Shown: in pieces, positions 9,511 to 19,374 of the stretch | Numbering within the stretch: position 1 is the stretch's first letter | How the letters are laid out: every line of letters starts with the position of its first letter | Assembly: GCA_025201845.1 (NCBI GenBank) | Contig: MU604022.1 | Span: 7,079-63,357, forward strand | DNA: 56,279 nucleotides | Direction of reading: 5' to 3' | Source of the DNA: Martensiomyces pterosporus | Lineage: Eukaryota > Kickxellomycota > Kickxellomycetes > Kickxellales > Kickxellaceae | The notes under the pieces: model-generated | The model's database searches: none | What the model saw: the letters and a program-made list of their open reading frames with translations, nothing else | Told to the model about the DNA's origin: nothing | Program-made: the position numbers and the translations under genes

Positions 9511-10602
9511 ATGACCTCAGGACAGAAGCCCGGAAAGGCACAGCAGCTCACCAGCGAGGAGAAGGAGCTTACCTCCAAGCTCCGCTCGCAGCTGCCAGAC
9601 ATCATCCACGAGGCCGAAAAGGCATCCAAGGAGCCGGTAAGCTCCTCGCTCTGGGGAGTTCCCCTCCTCCCCGCACTCGGCTCGAGCAGCAGCGACGAGG
9701 AGGACCTCCGCGTCGACGTCATTCTCCTCAAGTTCCTCAAGGCCCGCAGCAATGACATTGAGCAGGCTCGCGACATGCTCACAGAGACGCTCAAATGGCG
9801 CGCCGAGTACAAAGTAGACGGAATACTGGACGAGGAGTTCCCGCAGGACGTGTTTGCAAAAGTCGGGTTCCTCTATGGCCACGACAGGGAGGGCCGGCCG
9901 GTGACGTATAATTACTACGGCAACTTGGATAACAAGGAGGTGTTTGGCGATCTCGACAGGTTCCTCAGGTGGCGTGTCCAGCTGCACGAGCGCGGAATGA
10001 GTCAGCTGGACTTTGTGGATGTTGCAGATATGGTCCAGGTCCACGACTATGACGGCGTGGGGCTGTTTAGCTACGACAAGTTTGCCCGCGCAGCGTCAAA
10101 GGCCACCATTCAGGTCATGTCGGACAATTATCCGGAGACCCTGGCAACGAAGATCTTTGCCAATGTGCCTGGATGGGGCGAGACTGTCTTCAGCATTATC
10201 TGCAGGTGGCTGTCGGAGGAGACCAAGAGGAAGTTTGTCGTCGTCAGCAAGGCCAGCGCGCCAAAGGCACTGGCAGAAAGGATTGGCGAGCAGAACATAC
10301 CGGAGGCCTACCGCTCTGGATCCGGCAAGTCCGAAAAGCCAGCGGCTGTGGCTCCTCCCCCTGAGCCAGAGACTGCGCATGCTGATCCTCTGGATGGCGC
10401 TCCTGTGCCTACTGCTACCGATGATGATGAAGGCGGCACTCAGGGCAGCTCCGCTCAGGACCGGGTGCCCCCTCCGCCCACAGTCACTGCTGCTCCAGCG
10501 CCTGCCAACGAGGCTGCTGATGACCCGGCAAGCGAAACGGTGGGGATGCGGCTGGACGACAAGACCGACGCAGGCGAGGAAGCGCCAAAGACCAGAGCTT
10601 AG
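9511..10602 (+). CDS. SFH5: Sec14-like CRAL-TRIO protein, SFH5 type
   Basis: Lipid-exchange protein of the Sec14 superfamily. Yeast Sfh5 sits at ER/plasma-membrane sites and has been reported to bind haem. The 363-aa product has the CRAL-TRIO N-domain (LWGVPLLP, then VILLKFLKARSNDIEQARDM, TLKWR) and lipid-binding domain (YGHDREGRPVTYNYYGNL, FLRWRVQLHERG, NYPETLATKIFANVPGWGET, KRKFVVVSKA). A disordered Pro/Ala/Asp-rich tail of about 100 residues follows, not typical of yeast Sfh5 (294 aa). The first in-frame ATG at 9511 is the start. LWGV plus GREGRPV-like segments favour SFH5 over other Sec14 homologues. Confidence 0.82.
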   Translation: MTSGQKPGKAQQLTSEEKELTSKLRSQLPDIIHEAEKASKEPVSSSLWGVPLLPALGSSSSDEEDLRVDVILLKFLKARSNDIEQARDMLTETLKWRAEYKVDGILDEEFPQDVFAKVGFLYGHDREGRPVTYNYYGNLDNKEVFGDLDRFLRWRVQLHERGMSQLDFVDVADMVQVHDYDGVGLFSYDKFARAASKATIQVMSDNYPETLATKIFANVPGWGETVFSIICRWLSEETKRKFVVVSKASAPKALAERIGEQNIPEAYRSGSGKSEKPAAVAPPPEPETAHADPLDGAPVPTATDDDEGGTQGSSAQDRVPPPPTVTAAPAPANEAADDPASETVGMRLDDKTDAGEEAPKTRA

Positions 10603-10839
10603 CCGGTGACTGTTAGCCTTTTTAATCTCAACCGCATTTTTCATTGGCAATGCCAGCTCTAAACTGGGAAAACGATGCCTTTTTTTCTCTCTCTCTGCAG
10701 CATACAGCTGATCGCAAAATTTTCCGTGCTGCTTTGCTTGTTTACCGCCAGCTCAGCGCGGCGCATTCCTTTCTCCTCTGTTCCTCAATTCAGCATTAGA
10801 CTTGTCCATTGGCTTGCTTGTTTCCTCCCCTCTTCCTCG

Positions 10840-11622
10840 ATGGCTGGGCTCACCGACCTTCCCTGCGAGCTTTTGGTCGAGCTGCTGCTGTATTCGACAA
10901 ACCCCTCGCTAGCCACAGTTTGTCGGTGGACGTACCTCTGCCTACGCAGACCCACACCCCGCCTATGCTACAAGTTCGCCCGCGAGTGCGGCAACTGGCG
11001 CAAGGTCCCGACAATAGCCAGCTGCCTGAAGTACCGGTTTCTGAGCACCGAGGTGCTGGATCAAATCAAAAAGAACAAGGCTGAGCTGCGTGCTAGCAAA
11101 AAGCGGAGGAAGAGCGGCGAAAGCGAGACCAAGCTGGACGATGTCAAGATCCCCACAAGGCTGTTCAGGTTCGACGAAAATGGCGGGGTGCCGGTAAATG
11201 CAAGGCTGAGGGCTGGCAGGAAACGCAAACGCGACGACAATGCTGAGGGCGGAGTGGCGGACGAAAACCAGCGGCGGTTCGATCTGGTGAAGAGACTGCT
11301 GTCTATGAAGCTCTCTGTCGGGGGACCCAAGGGCAACACCGCACTGCTGATGTCTGCCAGGGCGGGGAATCTGCCAATGGTGCGCATGCTGCTCAAACAT
11401 GGTGCCGATGCTACGGCGGGTGGCGAGAACAAGGCCCTGCTGATGGCAGTGGTCAGCGGGCACCTGCTGGTCGCCAAGCGGCTGGTCAAGGCAGGCGCTC
11501 CTGTCACATCGTTGGCTCTGCGGTATGCGGTGCAGAAGAAGCACTTGAGAGTCATATCGTGGCTCATGAAGAAAGGCGCGGCGCCGGATATGGTCACCAT
11601 CAAGCTGCTTGACTCGCTGTAA
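10840..11622 (+). CDS. F-box-like protein with ankyrin repeats
   Basis: 260-aa protein. The N-terminus MAGLTDLPCELLVELLL has the LPxELL pattern of an F-box, though only its first part is clear, followed by VCRWTYLCLR. A basic low-complexity section (KKRRKSGES, RAGRKRKRDDN) resembles a nuclear localisation signal. The C-terminal half has three or four ankyrin-type repeats (GNTALLMSARAGNLPMVRML, LLMAVVSGHLLVAKRLVKAG, then RYAVQKKHLRVISWLMKKGA). A Skp1-dependent adaptor role is possible but unproven. An upstream in-frame ATG at 10675 would add a hydrophobic 55-residue leader; I prefer 10840, where the F-box pattern starts. A divergent family for which no gene name is justified. Confidence 0.75.
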   Translation: MAGLTDLPCELLVELLLYSTNPSLATVCRWTYLCLRRPTPRLCYKFARECGNWRKVPTIASCLKYRFLSTEVLDQIKKNKAELRASKKRRKSGESETKLDDVKIPTRLFRFDENGGVPVNARLRAGRKRKRDDNAEGGVADENQRRFDLVKRLLSMKLSVGGPKGNTALLMSARAGNLPMVRMLLKHGADATAGGENKALLMAVVSGHLLVAKRLVKAGAPVTSLALRYAVQKKHLRVISWLMKKGAAPDMVTIKLLDSL

Positions 11623-11899
11623 AAACAAACCCTGTATATTTCATCGCTTTATCCGTTGCACATGTATAGAATATCTGACCATATCTGATACACACACCAC
11701 TGCTGGATGTTGGCTGGGCTTTTGCTGCGGGCTCGAGGGGATGACGCCATAACTGCATCTCTGATTGTATGTGCTTGCATTATCCGCACTCCCTCTTCTT
11801 GTCCTTCGTGCTTCTTTCTCTCCTTCGTTGTTCTTAGTTCTATGCTCCTGCTACAACTACATTGCTATTTATTTTCCCTACCAGCAGTCCCCCCTTGAA

Positions 11900-13133
11900 A
11901 TGACATTGCTCACAGGCGCCCCGACTATCGGCATTGACATTGGCGGCTCCCTGGCAAAGTGTAAGTTCTCCAGACATCCACGCCGCCGCTTGTAGATGGC
12001 GCGCGTCCTGGCAAGCGCCGCTGGGGGCATCAATGTGCCACTGTCATTGTGCAATAAGCATGTGGGCCCAAATCCACCTTTATCACCTTCACATGAATGA
12101 TACCACCCCTTGCTCTCGTATAGTTGTCCTGCTCGATGACGCTGACACACACACCGCGTCTGAGAGTAGAGATACGCATCCACTTGAGAGGTATATCCGC
12201 AGTCGCACGGAGCCCTCGGCTGCCCTTCCGCCAGGCTGGCGGTCGAAGATAAGCAAGGGCGATAAGGCGGTAGGCGAAAGCAGCGTGTGTCTGAGGGCAC
12301 TCTGGCTGCCCACGGCTGATCTTGCAGAGGCAATTGACTGCATAACAGAAGCACAGTCACATGCTCCAGCCTCGTCTGGCGAAACCACCCAACCACTCCG
12401 CGTGGCAGCAACTGGCGGCGGCGCACTCAAGCACAAGGCCGAGCTGGAGGCCAAGCTCCGCTTGGAAATCGCGTTTGTTAATGAGCTTGAAGCAGTGTCG
12501 GGCGGCTGGCAGTTCGATGCCGAGCAGCTGGCACAAGGAAACGACAGGGAAATAGGCTACCCTGCGCTTGTCTGCAACATTGGCACGGGCGTCTCGATTC
12601 TTAGCGTCAGCAGGAGCGGCGGGTTTGAGCGAGTCACTGGCAGCGGCATTGGCGGCGCCACATACTGGGGTCTTGTGCAGAAGCTGACCAAGTTCAAGAC
12701 CTTTGACGAGGCAATAAGGGCTGCACACACGGAGGGGCATGCGGGGAATGCCGATACGCTGGTGGGCGATATCTATGGTGCCGAGGCGAGCGGGGCAATT
12801 GGAATGCCTGCGGACCTGGTGGCAGGATTCCTGGGCAAGCTCTCGTCGCCTGGTGTGTCGGACGCTGATATTGCAGCTGCGCTCCTGCGCATGATGACGA
12901 GCAACTTGGGCCAGCTGGCGGTGTTCCAAGCGCAGCTGCTCAGCATCGACGTGGTGTGGTTCACAGGCGGGTTTACGGAAGAAGCGGTTGTGCGGGGGGC
13001 ACTGGAGCAGGCGGTTGCGTTTTGGTCCGCTGGGAAGGTTGGAGCGAGGTTCCCACAGGACGCTTCGCTCCTGGGTGCGCTTGGGGCAGTTGTGGCTGCC
13101 AAGAAATCTGGCACGCTGGCACCCAATTCGTAG
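11900..13133 (+). CDS. CAB1: Pantothenate kinase (type II), two exons
   Basis: Catalyses ATP-dependent phosphorylation of pantothenate, the first step of coenzyme A synthesis. Exon 1 (11900-11960) encodes MTLLTGAPTIGIDIGGSLAK, the phosphate-binding DIGGS motif. Intron 11961-12123 (GTAAGT...TAG, phase 1) follows, and exon 2 runs 12124-13133. The spliced product is 356 aa. Other family segments are VAATGGGALKH, LVCNIGTGVSIL, GSGIGGATYWGL, DIYG and VWFTGGF near the C-terminus. Length fits fungal Cab1 (about 367 aa). The short first exon explains why the frame upstream of 12124 looks unlike the family. Confidence 0.92.
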
Positions 13134-14847
13134 TCCATAGCTGCTGCCGACCACTGAATTTCTTTTTTTGGGCTTGGTAGTATTAAGAAGTAGTGGACAT
13201 GCATGGATTCCTTGTTTGAGAGTGCCCGGAACAATGAGCCTAATTTCCAAACGTAGTTCGTGTGTGTAAAATCGCCACTCTGACGTTGTTTTGGTTTCCC
13301 TGTGTCAAAGCGCCAGAAAAAAAGGGGTACTTGTTTGTACATGATGTGTACATAGCAGCTGTAGCCTCGTCCCAGACGCTGCTAGATAGCGGGGGTGGTG
13401 GTGTATGTGGACCTTCGCCGTCATTATACATGTGCATTGGCACTCCCTCCCACTGCAACCTGTCGCTGAACCTCCGAAAGAGAGGACGGCTCTGTGCAGT
13501 TCATTTCAGACGGAAATACTCATCATGCTTGCATGTATCGTATACATATGACTGCTGCGTATGCGCTGGGATTTGTGACACTGTGCAGCCCACGCTCACA
13601 CAGCGCCTATCCGCAAGGGAGTGCTCAGAGGGAGGTGCAACGCATGTCGAGGACATGCAAGCCTGTGGCAAGACGGAGAGGATGGGATTAATGGCCAATA
13701 GGAGAATACATGGAGCGTGCGGTCAACAGACAATGCGTAGCGACTAATGCATCCTGGTATTGTTCCGCTCAAAAAGAGGATGCAGCAGCATGTCTGTGTG
13801 GTGGCCAGCTGAGTAGAAGAAGGGCACATTGTTTACAAGATACATGCTGGCAGCCCTCCTTCTGCAACGGCAAACTCCGTTGCAGCGCAGTTGACATCAT
13901 GTCACGCCGAGGAGGTATTGTGTGCTTCGTGCAAGCCCGGTAGAGCGGGGGGAGAAGGCACGCTGAGGCATGCAGTTCATGCGCGTCGCCAAACGGCCCG
14001 AGGGGACAGCCACCACAGCAGCGCTGCTGTTGTTTTGCTGGGCTCCAGCGTCGCTACATTGGATGTAGAGCCGCCAAGGGAGTGGGCGATTGCCAAACAG
14101 TGGAGGTAGAAAACAGCACGCGAAAGCCAAATCACACGTGGCAGTTTTCCGGGTCTGGAGAAGAGAACAGTCGTCCGGGCCGGCATCGCCAGGATCCACT
14201 TGACGGCGGCCGTTTGCAAATGAGTCAAAAGCGCATATGTGTAGCAAGACCAGGAACCACGCAAACAAACACGCTTTGGCGTGGCCAAGGAGCGGGGCAG
14301 GCGGCTCGCTCGGTTTCCTGTGCGGATAATTGGGAATCCGTAGTGGGAACATGCAGGCGCATTGGCACAAAAATAAGGACTCCTGCTTGTTTCGACTCAG
14401 GGACAGGCGGTCAACAGAGCCTCCAAGCTCATGCAAAGCGCCCGTCGCGCCCAGCTCGCGCCCAGTAGCGAAGCACTCGCTGAAAGCCTTGTGAAAGTGC
14501 ACGCATACTATTGCGCCTGTTCGGCGTGCCGCCAACTCTGGCGTGTGACTTGCTTTCCGCTTTGTCGGCCACCCTCCAATGCGTATTGGAGGAAATTGCT
14601 GCTCGACAGGGACAGCGCAAGCAGGATGTTACGCCACCACCCGCTGCCTTTGGCAAGAGAATGGCAGGAGAGAACTGCTAGCGCTCCTCAGCACGCGCAG
14701 CTGTATAAATCCACGGCCCCTCCCCCTTCCTCCAGGCCACACCACAGCCCTCTCACCTCCAGCACCGTTCTTTCTTTTGCACCGCCCCGCCTGTACTCGC
14801 CAGAGCCTTTGCTGCCTTCAAACAACACCAGCCTTCTAAACTAAGAG
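13134..14847. other. 1.7-kb gene-poor interval
   Basis: No open frame in this interval shows a recognisable domain, and those present (for example 13897-14535 minus) have Cys/Arg/Leu-rich random-looking composition. I found no tRNA cloverleaf. The last 150 bases look like a promoter for the downstream small gene: a TATA element at 14704 followed by a C/T-rich stretch. This is the longest gene-poor stretch in the window; a spliced or non-coding transcript cannot be excluded. Confidence 0.5.
14704..14710 (+). promoter_or_regulatory. TATA box of the 96-aa gene
   Basis: TATAAAT, 144 bases before the ATG at 14848 and followed by a C/T-rich tract, the layout of a strongly expressed fungal promoter. 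Confidence 0.5.
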
Positions 14848-15138
14848 ATGCTCCGCCAGACTGCCTCCAAGCTTGCCCAGAAATCGAGCGCCTTTGCGCC
14901 TCGCCGCTACATCACACATGTCCCGCGTGTTGCGAGCATGGGCAAGGCCAGCACCTACGAGCATGCGCCTGTCGAGACCTTCTCCGGCGACATCACGTTC
15001 AACGAGGACATCGCCATCGAGAGATTCCACGAAAAGGCGATTGCCAACGACTCCATCCGTGCTGCCGCCAACTTTGACGAGATCCGCGTCCTGCCCTCGT
15101 CTAGTTCCCAGAACGTCCACGTCGTCTATGGCCACTAA
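14848..15138 (+). CDS. Small putative mitochondrial protein, unknown function
   Basis: 96-aa ORF. The first 25 residues (MLRQTASKLAQKSSAFAPRR and onward) are Arg/Ser/Ala-rich, lack acids and would form an amphipathic presequence; a cleavage near RRYI is plausible. The mature part is acidic and soluble-looking (ETFSGDITFNEDIAIERFHE), with no membrane segment. A TATA box and pyrimidine-rich leader support real expression. I do not recognise the family. Clean codon use and a credible promoter argue that it is a gene rather than chance. Confidence 0.6.
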   Translation: MLRQTASKLAQKSSAFAPRRYITHVPRVASMGKASTYEHAPVETFSGDITFNEDIAIERFHEKAIANDSIRAAANFDEIRVLPSSSSQNVHVVYGH

Positions 15139-15567
15139 GCGCGAGGCCGCGCCTTTTCTCCTCCACGAAGCAGCGTCTTCGTGGGCTGTAATATTAGTTA
15201 GCAGTACCCACACTTTCCAGGTCAAACACAGTTTTCTAAAACACCGCTAGTTGCAGGGGTCTTGGCAGCCTCTCCTCCCGGTCCTTGCACAAGCAAGTCA
15301 GTGCGCTGCTGCCCGAGAAGCACAAGCAGATGGTATATGCATATATACACCACGTCCACCCACCTGGCTTTGTCCTGTCCCTCTCAAATGTGTGGCTGAT
15401 TGATGGCATTGGCAGCAGAACTTCCTTGCATGCACACATCTGCAGTGCTCTTGTTTAGAAAGCGGCCTTGTGCTCTTGGCTGCTTATTTTTGAAGATGAT
15501 GGGGGGTATCGAGAGCTATGGAATGAATGATGAGTTGGAAAGCGCCACTACATACACAAAGTTTCGT
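15139..15567. other. Convergent intergenic region
   Basis: 429 bp between the stop codons of the small mitochondrial gene and LYS1. Nothing recognised; presumably two 3' untranslated regions. Confidence 0.4.
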
Positions 15568-16677
15568 CTAGTCGGTGGTGGCCATCGACTCGACCTTCTC
15601 GTGGAACAGGGCCTCGGCACGGGTCCATACAGACGCCGTGGCACGCTCAGGCAGCGCCAGGAGGGTGGGGAGCAGGTCGGCGGCGAACTGGTTCGACGCT
15701 TCACGAGGCAGCATGGTGGGCAGATGGTCGATGGAGCACAGCTGGAGGGGCTTGGGGTTAGCCGAGGCAATGTCCAAGAGGGGCTTGTCAAATGTGGTGT
15801 TGACGTTGTAGATGGGGATCGGGTTGAATGGGTTCGTGGTGTCGCAACTGACATCCACAATGACCGACAGGTTCCTCTCGCCGTCAATTAGCTCCTGAGT
15901 AACAAAGGGCGGGATCTGGGACGAGAGGTAGATGCAGTTGACAAAAATATCGGCCTCGACGATCTCCTTGAACGGCCCGCCCTTCGCGGTCTCGGCCATG
16001 TCCCACTTGAGGATGTTTTCCTCGGGGATTCCAGCCTTACGCGCATACGACACGGCGCCGCTACCGCACCTTCCAAGGGCGCCCATCACGAGGATCTTGG
16101 GCATCTTGCCGATCTTGGCCAGCTTCTCCTTGGTCTCCGCAATCAGCACGTCCTCGTTGGGATACGGCGTGATAGCAGGATACTTTTCGCCAGCGTGCAG
16201 CTGCTGGTGGCACCAGGTATCAATGCCGACAGCAGACCCAGTGAATCCGGCATGGAAGCCAAAAGCCGCCACGCGGCGTCCGCTGTCGTCCTGGAGGAAC
16301 TCGAGGTCATAGAGGAGCCCCTTGCCCTCAACAAACCGCGAAAGAACGTCCTTCCATCCGGCCTGACGCTTGTAGCAGTGGGCAAACATGATGTGAGTGT
16401 GGGGAAGAGGCGTGGAGTCGTTCTCGGGAAGCTCCTTGAGGCCAGTGATGATCGCGTCGCTGGGGGCCGTGCGCCAGCTGTCGCCTGGGACTAACCGGCA
16501 CCCGACCTTGGCGTACTCGGAGTCAGAGAAGATGCGCTCCTTGGATTCCTCGACGGTGATCTCGAAGCCGCCGTGCTCGAGGAGCTTCTTGCACACGTCG
16601 GGCGACAGAGCAGCGCGGTGCTCCATGGGCTTGGTCTCCTCGCGAAGCCAGAGATGAGTGGTAGGAGTGGACGGCAT
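15568..16677 (-). CDS. LYS1: Saccharopine dehydrogenase (NAD+, L-lysine-forming)
   Basis: Last step of the fungal alpha-aminoadipate pathway: saccharopine + NAD+ gives lysine + 2-oxoglutarate. The 369-aa enzyme matches yeast Lys1 (373 aa). Visible are the N-terminal substrate domain LWLREETKPMEHRAALSP, the catalytic Lys and His region (ITGLKELPEND, HIMFAHCYKRQAGW), the dinucleotide-binding loop VMGALGRCGSGA, and CSIDHLPTMLPREAS in the C-terminal part. The start is the ATG at 16677, giving MPSTPTTHLWLREETK. The C-terminus MATTD lacks a PTS1 tripeptide, unlike the peroxisomal-type ending of yeast Lys1, so a cytosolic enzyme is likely. Confidence 0.94.
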   Translation of the reverse strand: MPSTPTTHLWLREETKPMEHRAALSPDVCKKLLEHGGFEITVEESKERIFSDSEYAKVGCRLVPGDSWRTAPSDAIITGLKELPENDSTPLPHTHIMFAHCYKRQAGWKDVLSRFVEGKGLLYDLEFLQDDSGRRVAAFGFHAGFTGSAVGIDTWCHQQLHAGEKYPAITPYPNEDVLIAETKEKLAKIGKMPKILVMGALGRCGSGAVSYARKAGIPEENILKWDMAETAKGGPFKEIVEADIFVNCIYLSSQIPPFVTQELIDGERNLSVIVDVSCDTTNPFNPIPIYNVNTTFDKPLLDIASANPKPLQLCSIDHLPTMLPREASNQFAADLLPTLLALPERATASVWTRAEALFHEKVESMATTD

Positions 16678-17007
16678 CTTATTCTGTGTGTGGTATAGTG
16701 CGTACGTGAGGCGCGCAGACAAAAGAAAAGGAGGAGAGCAGAGTATGTGTTTTTGGACGAAAGAGCGGGCAGGGAAACTGGTCGCTTACGTGTGGCTATT
16801 TATTTGCGCTCCAGGGAACCACTGCTGTACTTTTTTTTTTCCTACTGCTGTGCTTGTTTTGATCCTGCAAATGTCGCTGCAGAGCTGTGCTTCCTTGCGC
16901 GTTGTGGCGGGCTGTCTGCGTTTGCATGCCGTGTGCAGAGGCACTTGAACATCACGCAGTAGTGAATCATCATTGTTAGCCCGCACCTGGCCACAGCCAG
17001 CACCACA
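16678..17007. promoter_or_regulatory. Upstream region of LYS1
   Basis: 330 bp between LYS1 and the short ORF at 17008. It contains a T-run (16831-16840) and the LYS1 leader. A TGACTC-type general-control site could not be identified with confidence. Confidence 0.35.
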
Positions 17008-17217
17008 ATGGCTGGCTTCCGTGTTTCCAAGCCAACAAAGTCTCGCCTGGATATTGAGGCGATCCCTCCTGCTTTCGTCCCCACCTCATTTCTTGGTATG
17101 AATCACATAAAGGAGGCTTTGGGCACGCGCAGCCAGGAGAAACGTCCGCCGGTTTCAAGTGGGCCATCATTGCTATTTTTCCCAGGCCAGATCAAATCAC
17201 ACCACCAGCGCCTATAA
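17008..17217 (+). CDS. Short ORF with a possible 90-nt intron, upstream of POP7
   Basis: The ATG at 17008 opens a 69-codon frame. A GTATGA donor at 17096 and an acceptor TTTTTCCCAG ending at 17185 define a 90-nt intron; because 90 is a multiple of three, both forms end at the same stop (17217), giving 69 or 41 residues. The spliced peptide is basic (starts MAGFRVSKPTKSRLDIEAIP) and not recognised. It could be a small gene, an upstream ORF in the POP7 leader, or chance. The good branch-to-acceptor pyrimidine tract is the best argument for splicing. Confidence 0.35.
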   Translation: MAGFRVSKPTKSRLDIEAIPPAFVPTSFLGMNHIKEALGTRSQEKRPPVSSGPSLLFFPGQIKSHHQRL

Positions 17218-17333
17218 GCGCCACCCTGTGCTCCGCATTGTAAATCCCGGCAGGCATATGCGCTCCGGGCTGGGGGTGCGGCTGTGTAAATATCCACTGC
17301 TTGTATACTGGCCAAAAAAAAAAAACCTTCACA

Positions 17334-17777
17334 ATGGATGCAGCACCAGGCGCAGCTTCAACCACAGCACCAGACGCGCACAAGCGACAGAGGATCGAGG
17401 GGACAGTCAAAAAGCGCAAGCCTATTCGGCCGTCTGCGTCGAGATCAGACATATACGTTACCAGGGAGAGGCGCAAGTTCAGCGGCCAAGTGCGCCGAGC
17501 CAGAAAGCTACTACTTGACCGCCAGTTTCCCCACATAACCATCCACGGGCTTGGTGCCGCCATCGAGCAAGCGATCAAGCTGTCCAACACCGTGAAAGCC
17601 AGCTTGGGCGACCAGGTGACGACGGATGTGACAACAGACACAGTGACACTCTACGACGACGTCATTCCCGAGGATGGATCCAAAGATGTGGTGACGCAGG
17701 CACGCCAGAGCTCTGCTATCCACATCAAAATGTCCCTAGTTAGCACCGTTAAGCAGCAGCTAAATTCAAATATGTGA
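17334..17777 (+). CDS. POP7: RNase P / RNase MRP subunit Pop7 (Rpp20)
   Basis: Alba-fold subunit shared by RNases P and MRP; with Pop6/Rpp25 it binds the P3 arm of the RNA. The 147-aa protein carries the family segments RPSASRSDIYVTRERR, HITIHGLGAAIEQAIKLS and TVTLYDDV, and ends with SSAIHIKMSLV, closely paralleling human Rpp20 (NDIYV, IYIHGLGLAINRAINIA, NNSAIHIRV). The start at 17334 follows an A-rich stretch (17313-17325). It is convergent with TRP4, with only 88 bp between stop codons. Confidence 0.9.
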   Translation: MDAAPGAASTTAPDAHKRQRIEGTVKKRKPIRPSASRSDIYVTRERRKFSGQVRRARKLLLDRQFPHITIHGLGAAIEQAIKLSNTVKASLGDQVTTDVTTDTVTLYDDVIPEDGSKDVVTQARQSSAIHIKMSLVSTVKQQLNSNM

Positions 17778-17865
17778 AGCAAAATGAACAGATCCTCACA
17801 GCTAAAGAAGCGGCGGCGCTCTCACGCATCTGCGCCGGTTGCCCTATATAGTCGAGTCGCTGGCG

Positions 17866-18987
17866 CTAGTGCTGCGCGCTCTTCTGCTCCTCCTGAGCCT
17901 TGAGCGCCTGGGTGGCTTTGGCAAAGTTGTTTAGCAGATCCAACACCCTTCCCGATTCCAGCGTCCCACGCGCGATATCCGCACCTTCCTTCAGCGTTTC
18001 GGCAAGCCCGCAGAGGTTCAAGAGGAATCCGGTGTTGACCATGACAAAGTCGCGGATCGGAATATCCCTTTCCTCCAGCTTGTTGCTGAGGAGGCGGATG
18101 AGCGTGGCCTTGTTGTCTTCGAGCGTAGATCCCGCGGCGTCAGACAGGGGGTGTGTGGGCACGCCAAAGTCGCTTGGGTGGATGGTGTAGTACTTGATTT
18201 CGCCATCCTCCTGGATGCGCCACACATGCGTGGCGCCCGCAATGCTGATCTCATCCAAATTCTCATCACCGCAGACAACGGCGTAGTTCGTGTGGCCAAG
18301 GATCTTCAGTGCCTCGGCCATCACAGGGCCCAGGTACTTTGAATGGACGCCGATCACAGCACGGGTCGGGACTACTGGGTTGGTCAGCGGGCCAAGCACA
18401 TTGAATGGTGTGGGGAACCCAAGGTCACGCCTAGTCTTTGCCAGGTAGCGCATCGACGGATGGAAGGTGCTGGCGAACAGGAAGCAGAACCTGTGCTCGC
18501 TGATGAGTTCGGCGACATCCGGTGGCGAGATGGTGCCCAGCTCGCACCCAAGGCTCTCCAGCAAATCAGCCGACCCGCAGTTGGATGACGACGCACGACT
18601 GCCGTGCTTCGCGACCTGCAGACCGGCTGCCGCTGCGACAAGCGAGGATGTAGTTGAGATGTTGAATGTGTTCCAGCCGTCGCCACCAGTGCCAACGATG
18701 TCGGCTACGATGCCGAACTCCTCACGGCCCTTTCTGACCGTCTCCAGAACAGGGATAAGGGCGCTGCTGAGCATCTCTTGTGCGAGGGCTGCAATCATCT
18801 GGGGCTGGCGGTCAACACCACGAATCTTGAGGGCCGCTAGAAACCCGCCCATCTGAGCCTCGCTGGCCTCCCCGCGCATAATCGAGTGCAGGCCATTGGC
18901 AGCATGCTCCGGCGTGAAGCCCTCGGGCTCCAAGATAAGGTGCTTCAAAATCTCTCTCAGGTGCTTGTGGTTGCGTGCTTGCGCCAT
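17866..18987 (-). CDS. TRP4: Anthranilate phosphoribosyltransferase
   Basis: Transfers the phosphoribosyl group of PRPP to anthranilate, step two of the tryptophan branch. The 373-aa protein (yeast 380) shows the N-terminal helical domain (SEAQMGGFLAALKIRG), the PRPP-binding loop DIVGTGGDGWNTFNIST, the anthranilate/PRPP segment KHGSRASSSNCGSADLLE, HPSMRYLAKTRRDLG, FNVLGPLTNP and the acidic Mg2+ segment CGDENLDEIS. The start ATG is at 18987. Decayed fragments similar to codons for residues of about 230-310 lie 400-600 bp upstream of the gene (see 19375-19599). Confidence 0.95.
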   Translation of the reverse strand: MAQARNHKHLREILKHLILEPEGFTPEHAANGLHSIMRGEASEAQMGGFLAALKIRGVDRQPQMIAALAQEMLSSALIPVLETVRKGREEFGIVADIVGTGGDGWNTFNISTTSSLVAAAAGLQVAKHGSRASSSNCGSADLLESLGCELGTISPPDVAELISEHRFCFLFASTFHPSMRYLAKTRRDLGFPTPFNVLGPLTNPVVPTRAVIGVHSKYLGPVMAEALKILGHTNYAVVCGDENLDEISIAGATHVWRIQEDGEIKYYTIHPSDFGVPTHPLSDAAGSTLEDNKATLIRLLSNKLEERDIPIRDFVMVNTGFLLNLCGLAETLKEGADIARGTLESGRVLDLLNNFAKATQALKAQEEQKSAQH

Positions 18988-19374
18988 TTGTCCGGTACCG
19001 TGCTTAGGTGGAGCGTGGTGGTGGGTGCTGTTATTATGTATGAATGGAATGAGAATTGCGATAGGGAACGAGAGGAGGAAAGGGAAAGGGAGCGAGTTGA
19101 GGCACTAGTGCTACAGTCCGGCTGCTGTTGCTCTGTCCTCAGCCGTCCCTTACCCTGCAACCCCCACACGTAATTGCCCGCTCGAAAGGCGGAGCCCCTC
19201 GCCCGGGCTGTGGTGAGTCATTCCGCCCTGCACCGCTTTGATTTCATAGTCCCAGATTAGTGGGATGATTTGCACTACAAAACAAGCAATACCAAGCAGG
19301 GCAAGAAAGTGCGGACTGGCTACATGCAGAGCATGGAAAAGCCAGGAAAGAAATGTGTGCGTTAGCACCGCCTA
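18988..19374. promoter_or_regulatory. Upstream region of TRP4
   Basis: About 390 bp. It contains a purine-rich stretch (19063-19097) adjacent to the leader, on the plus strand. No gene. Confidence 0.4.

Noticed and set aside
10675..10839. Upstream in-frame ATG that would give the ankyrin protein a hydrophobic leader
   Set aside because: The F-box pattern begins right at the ATG at 10840, and the upstream part reads like a C/T-rich leader rather than a real signal peptide of a nuclear/cytosolic protein.
13897..14535. 212-codon minus-strand frame in the gene-poor interval
   Set aside because: Random-looking Cys/Arg/Leu composition, no domain, no promoter evidence; not listed as a gene.
17777..17866. 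POP7-TRP4 as a co-regulated pair
   Set aside because: They are convergent with 88 bp between stops, which is common in compact genomes and gives no functional link.
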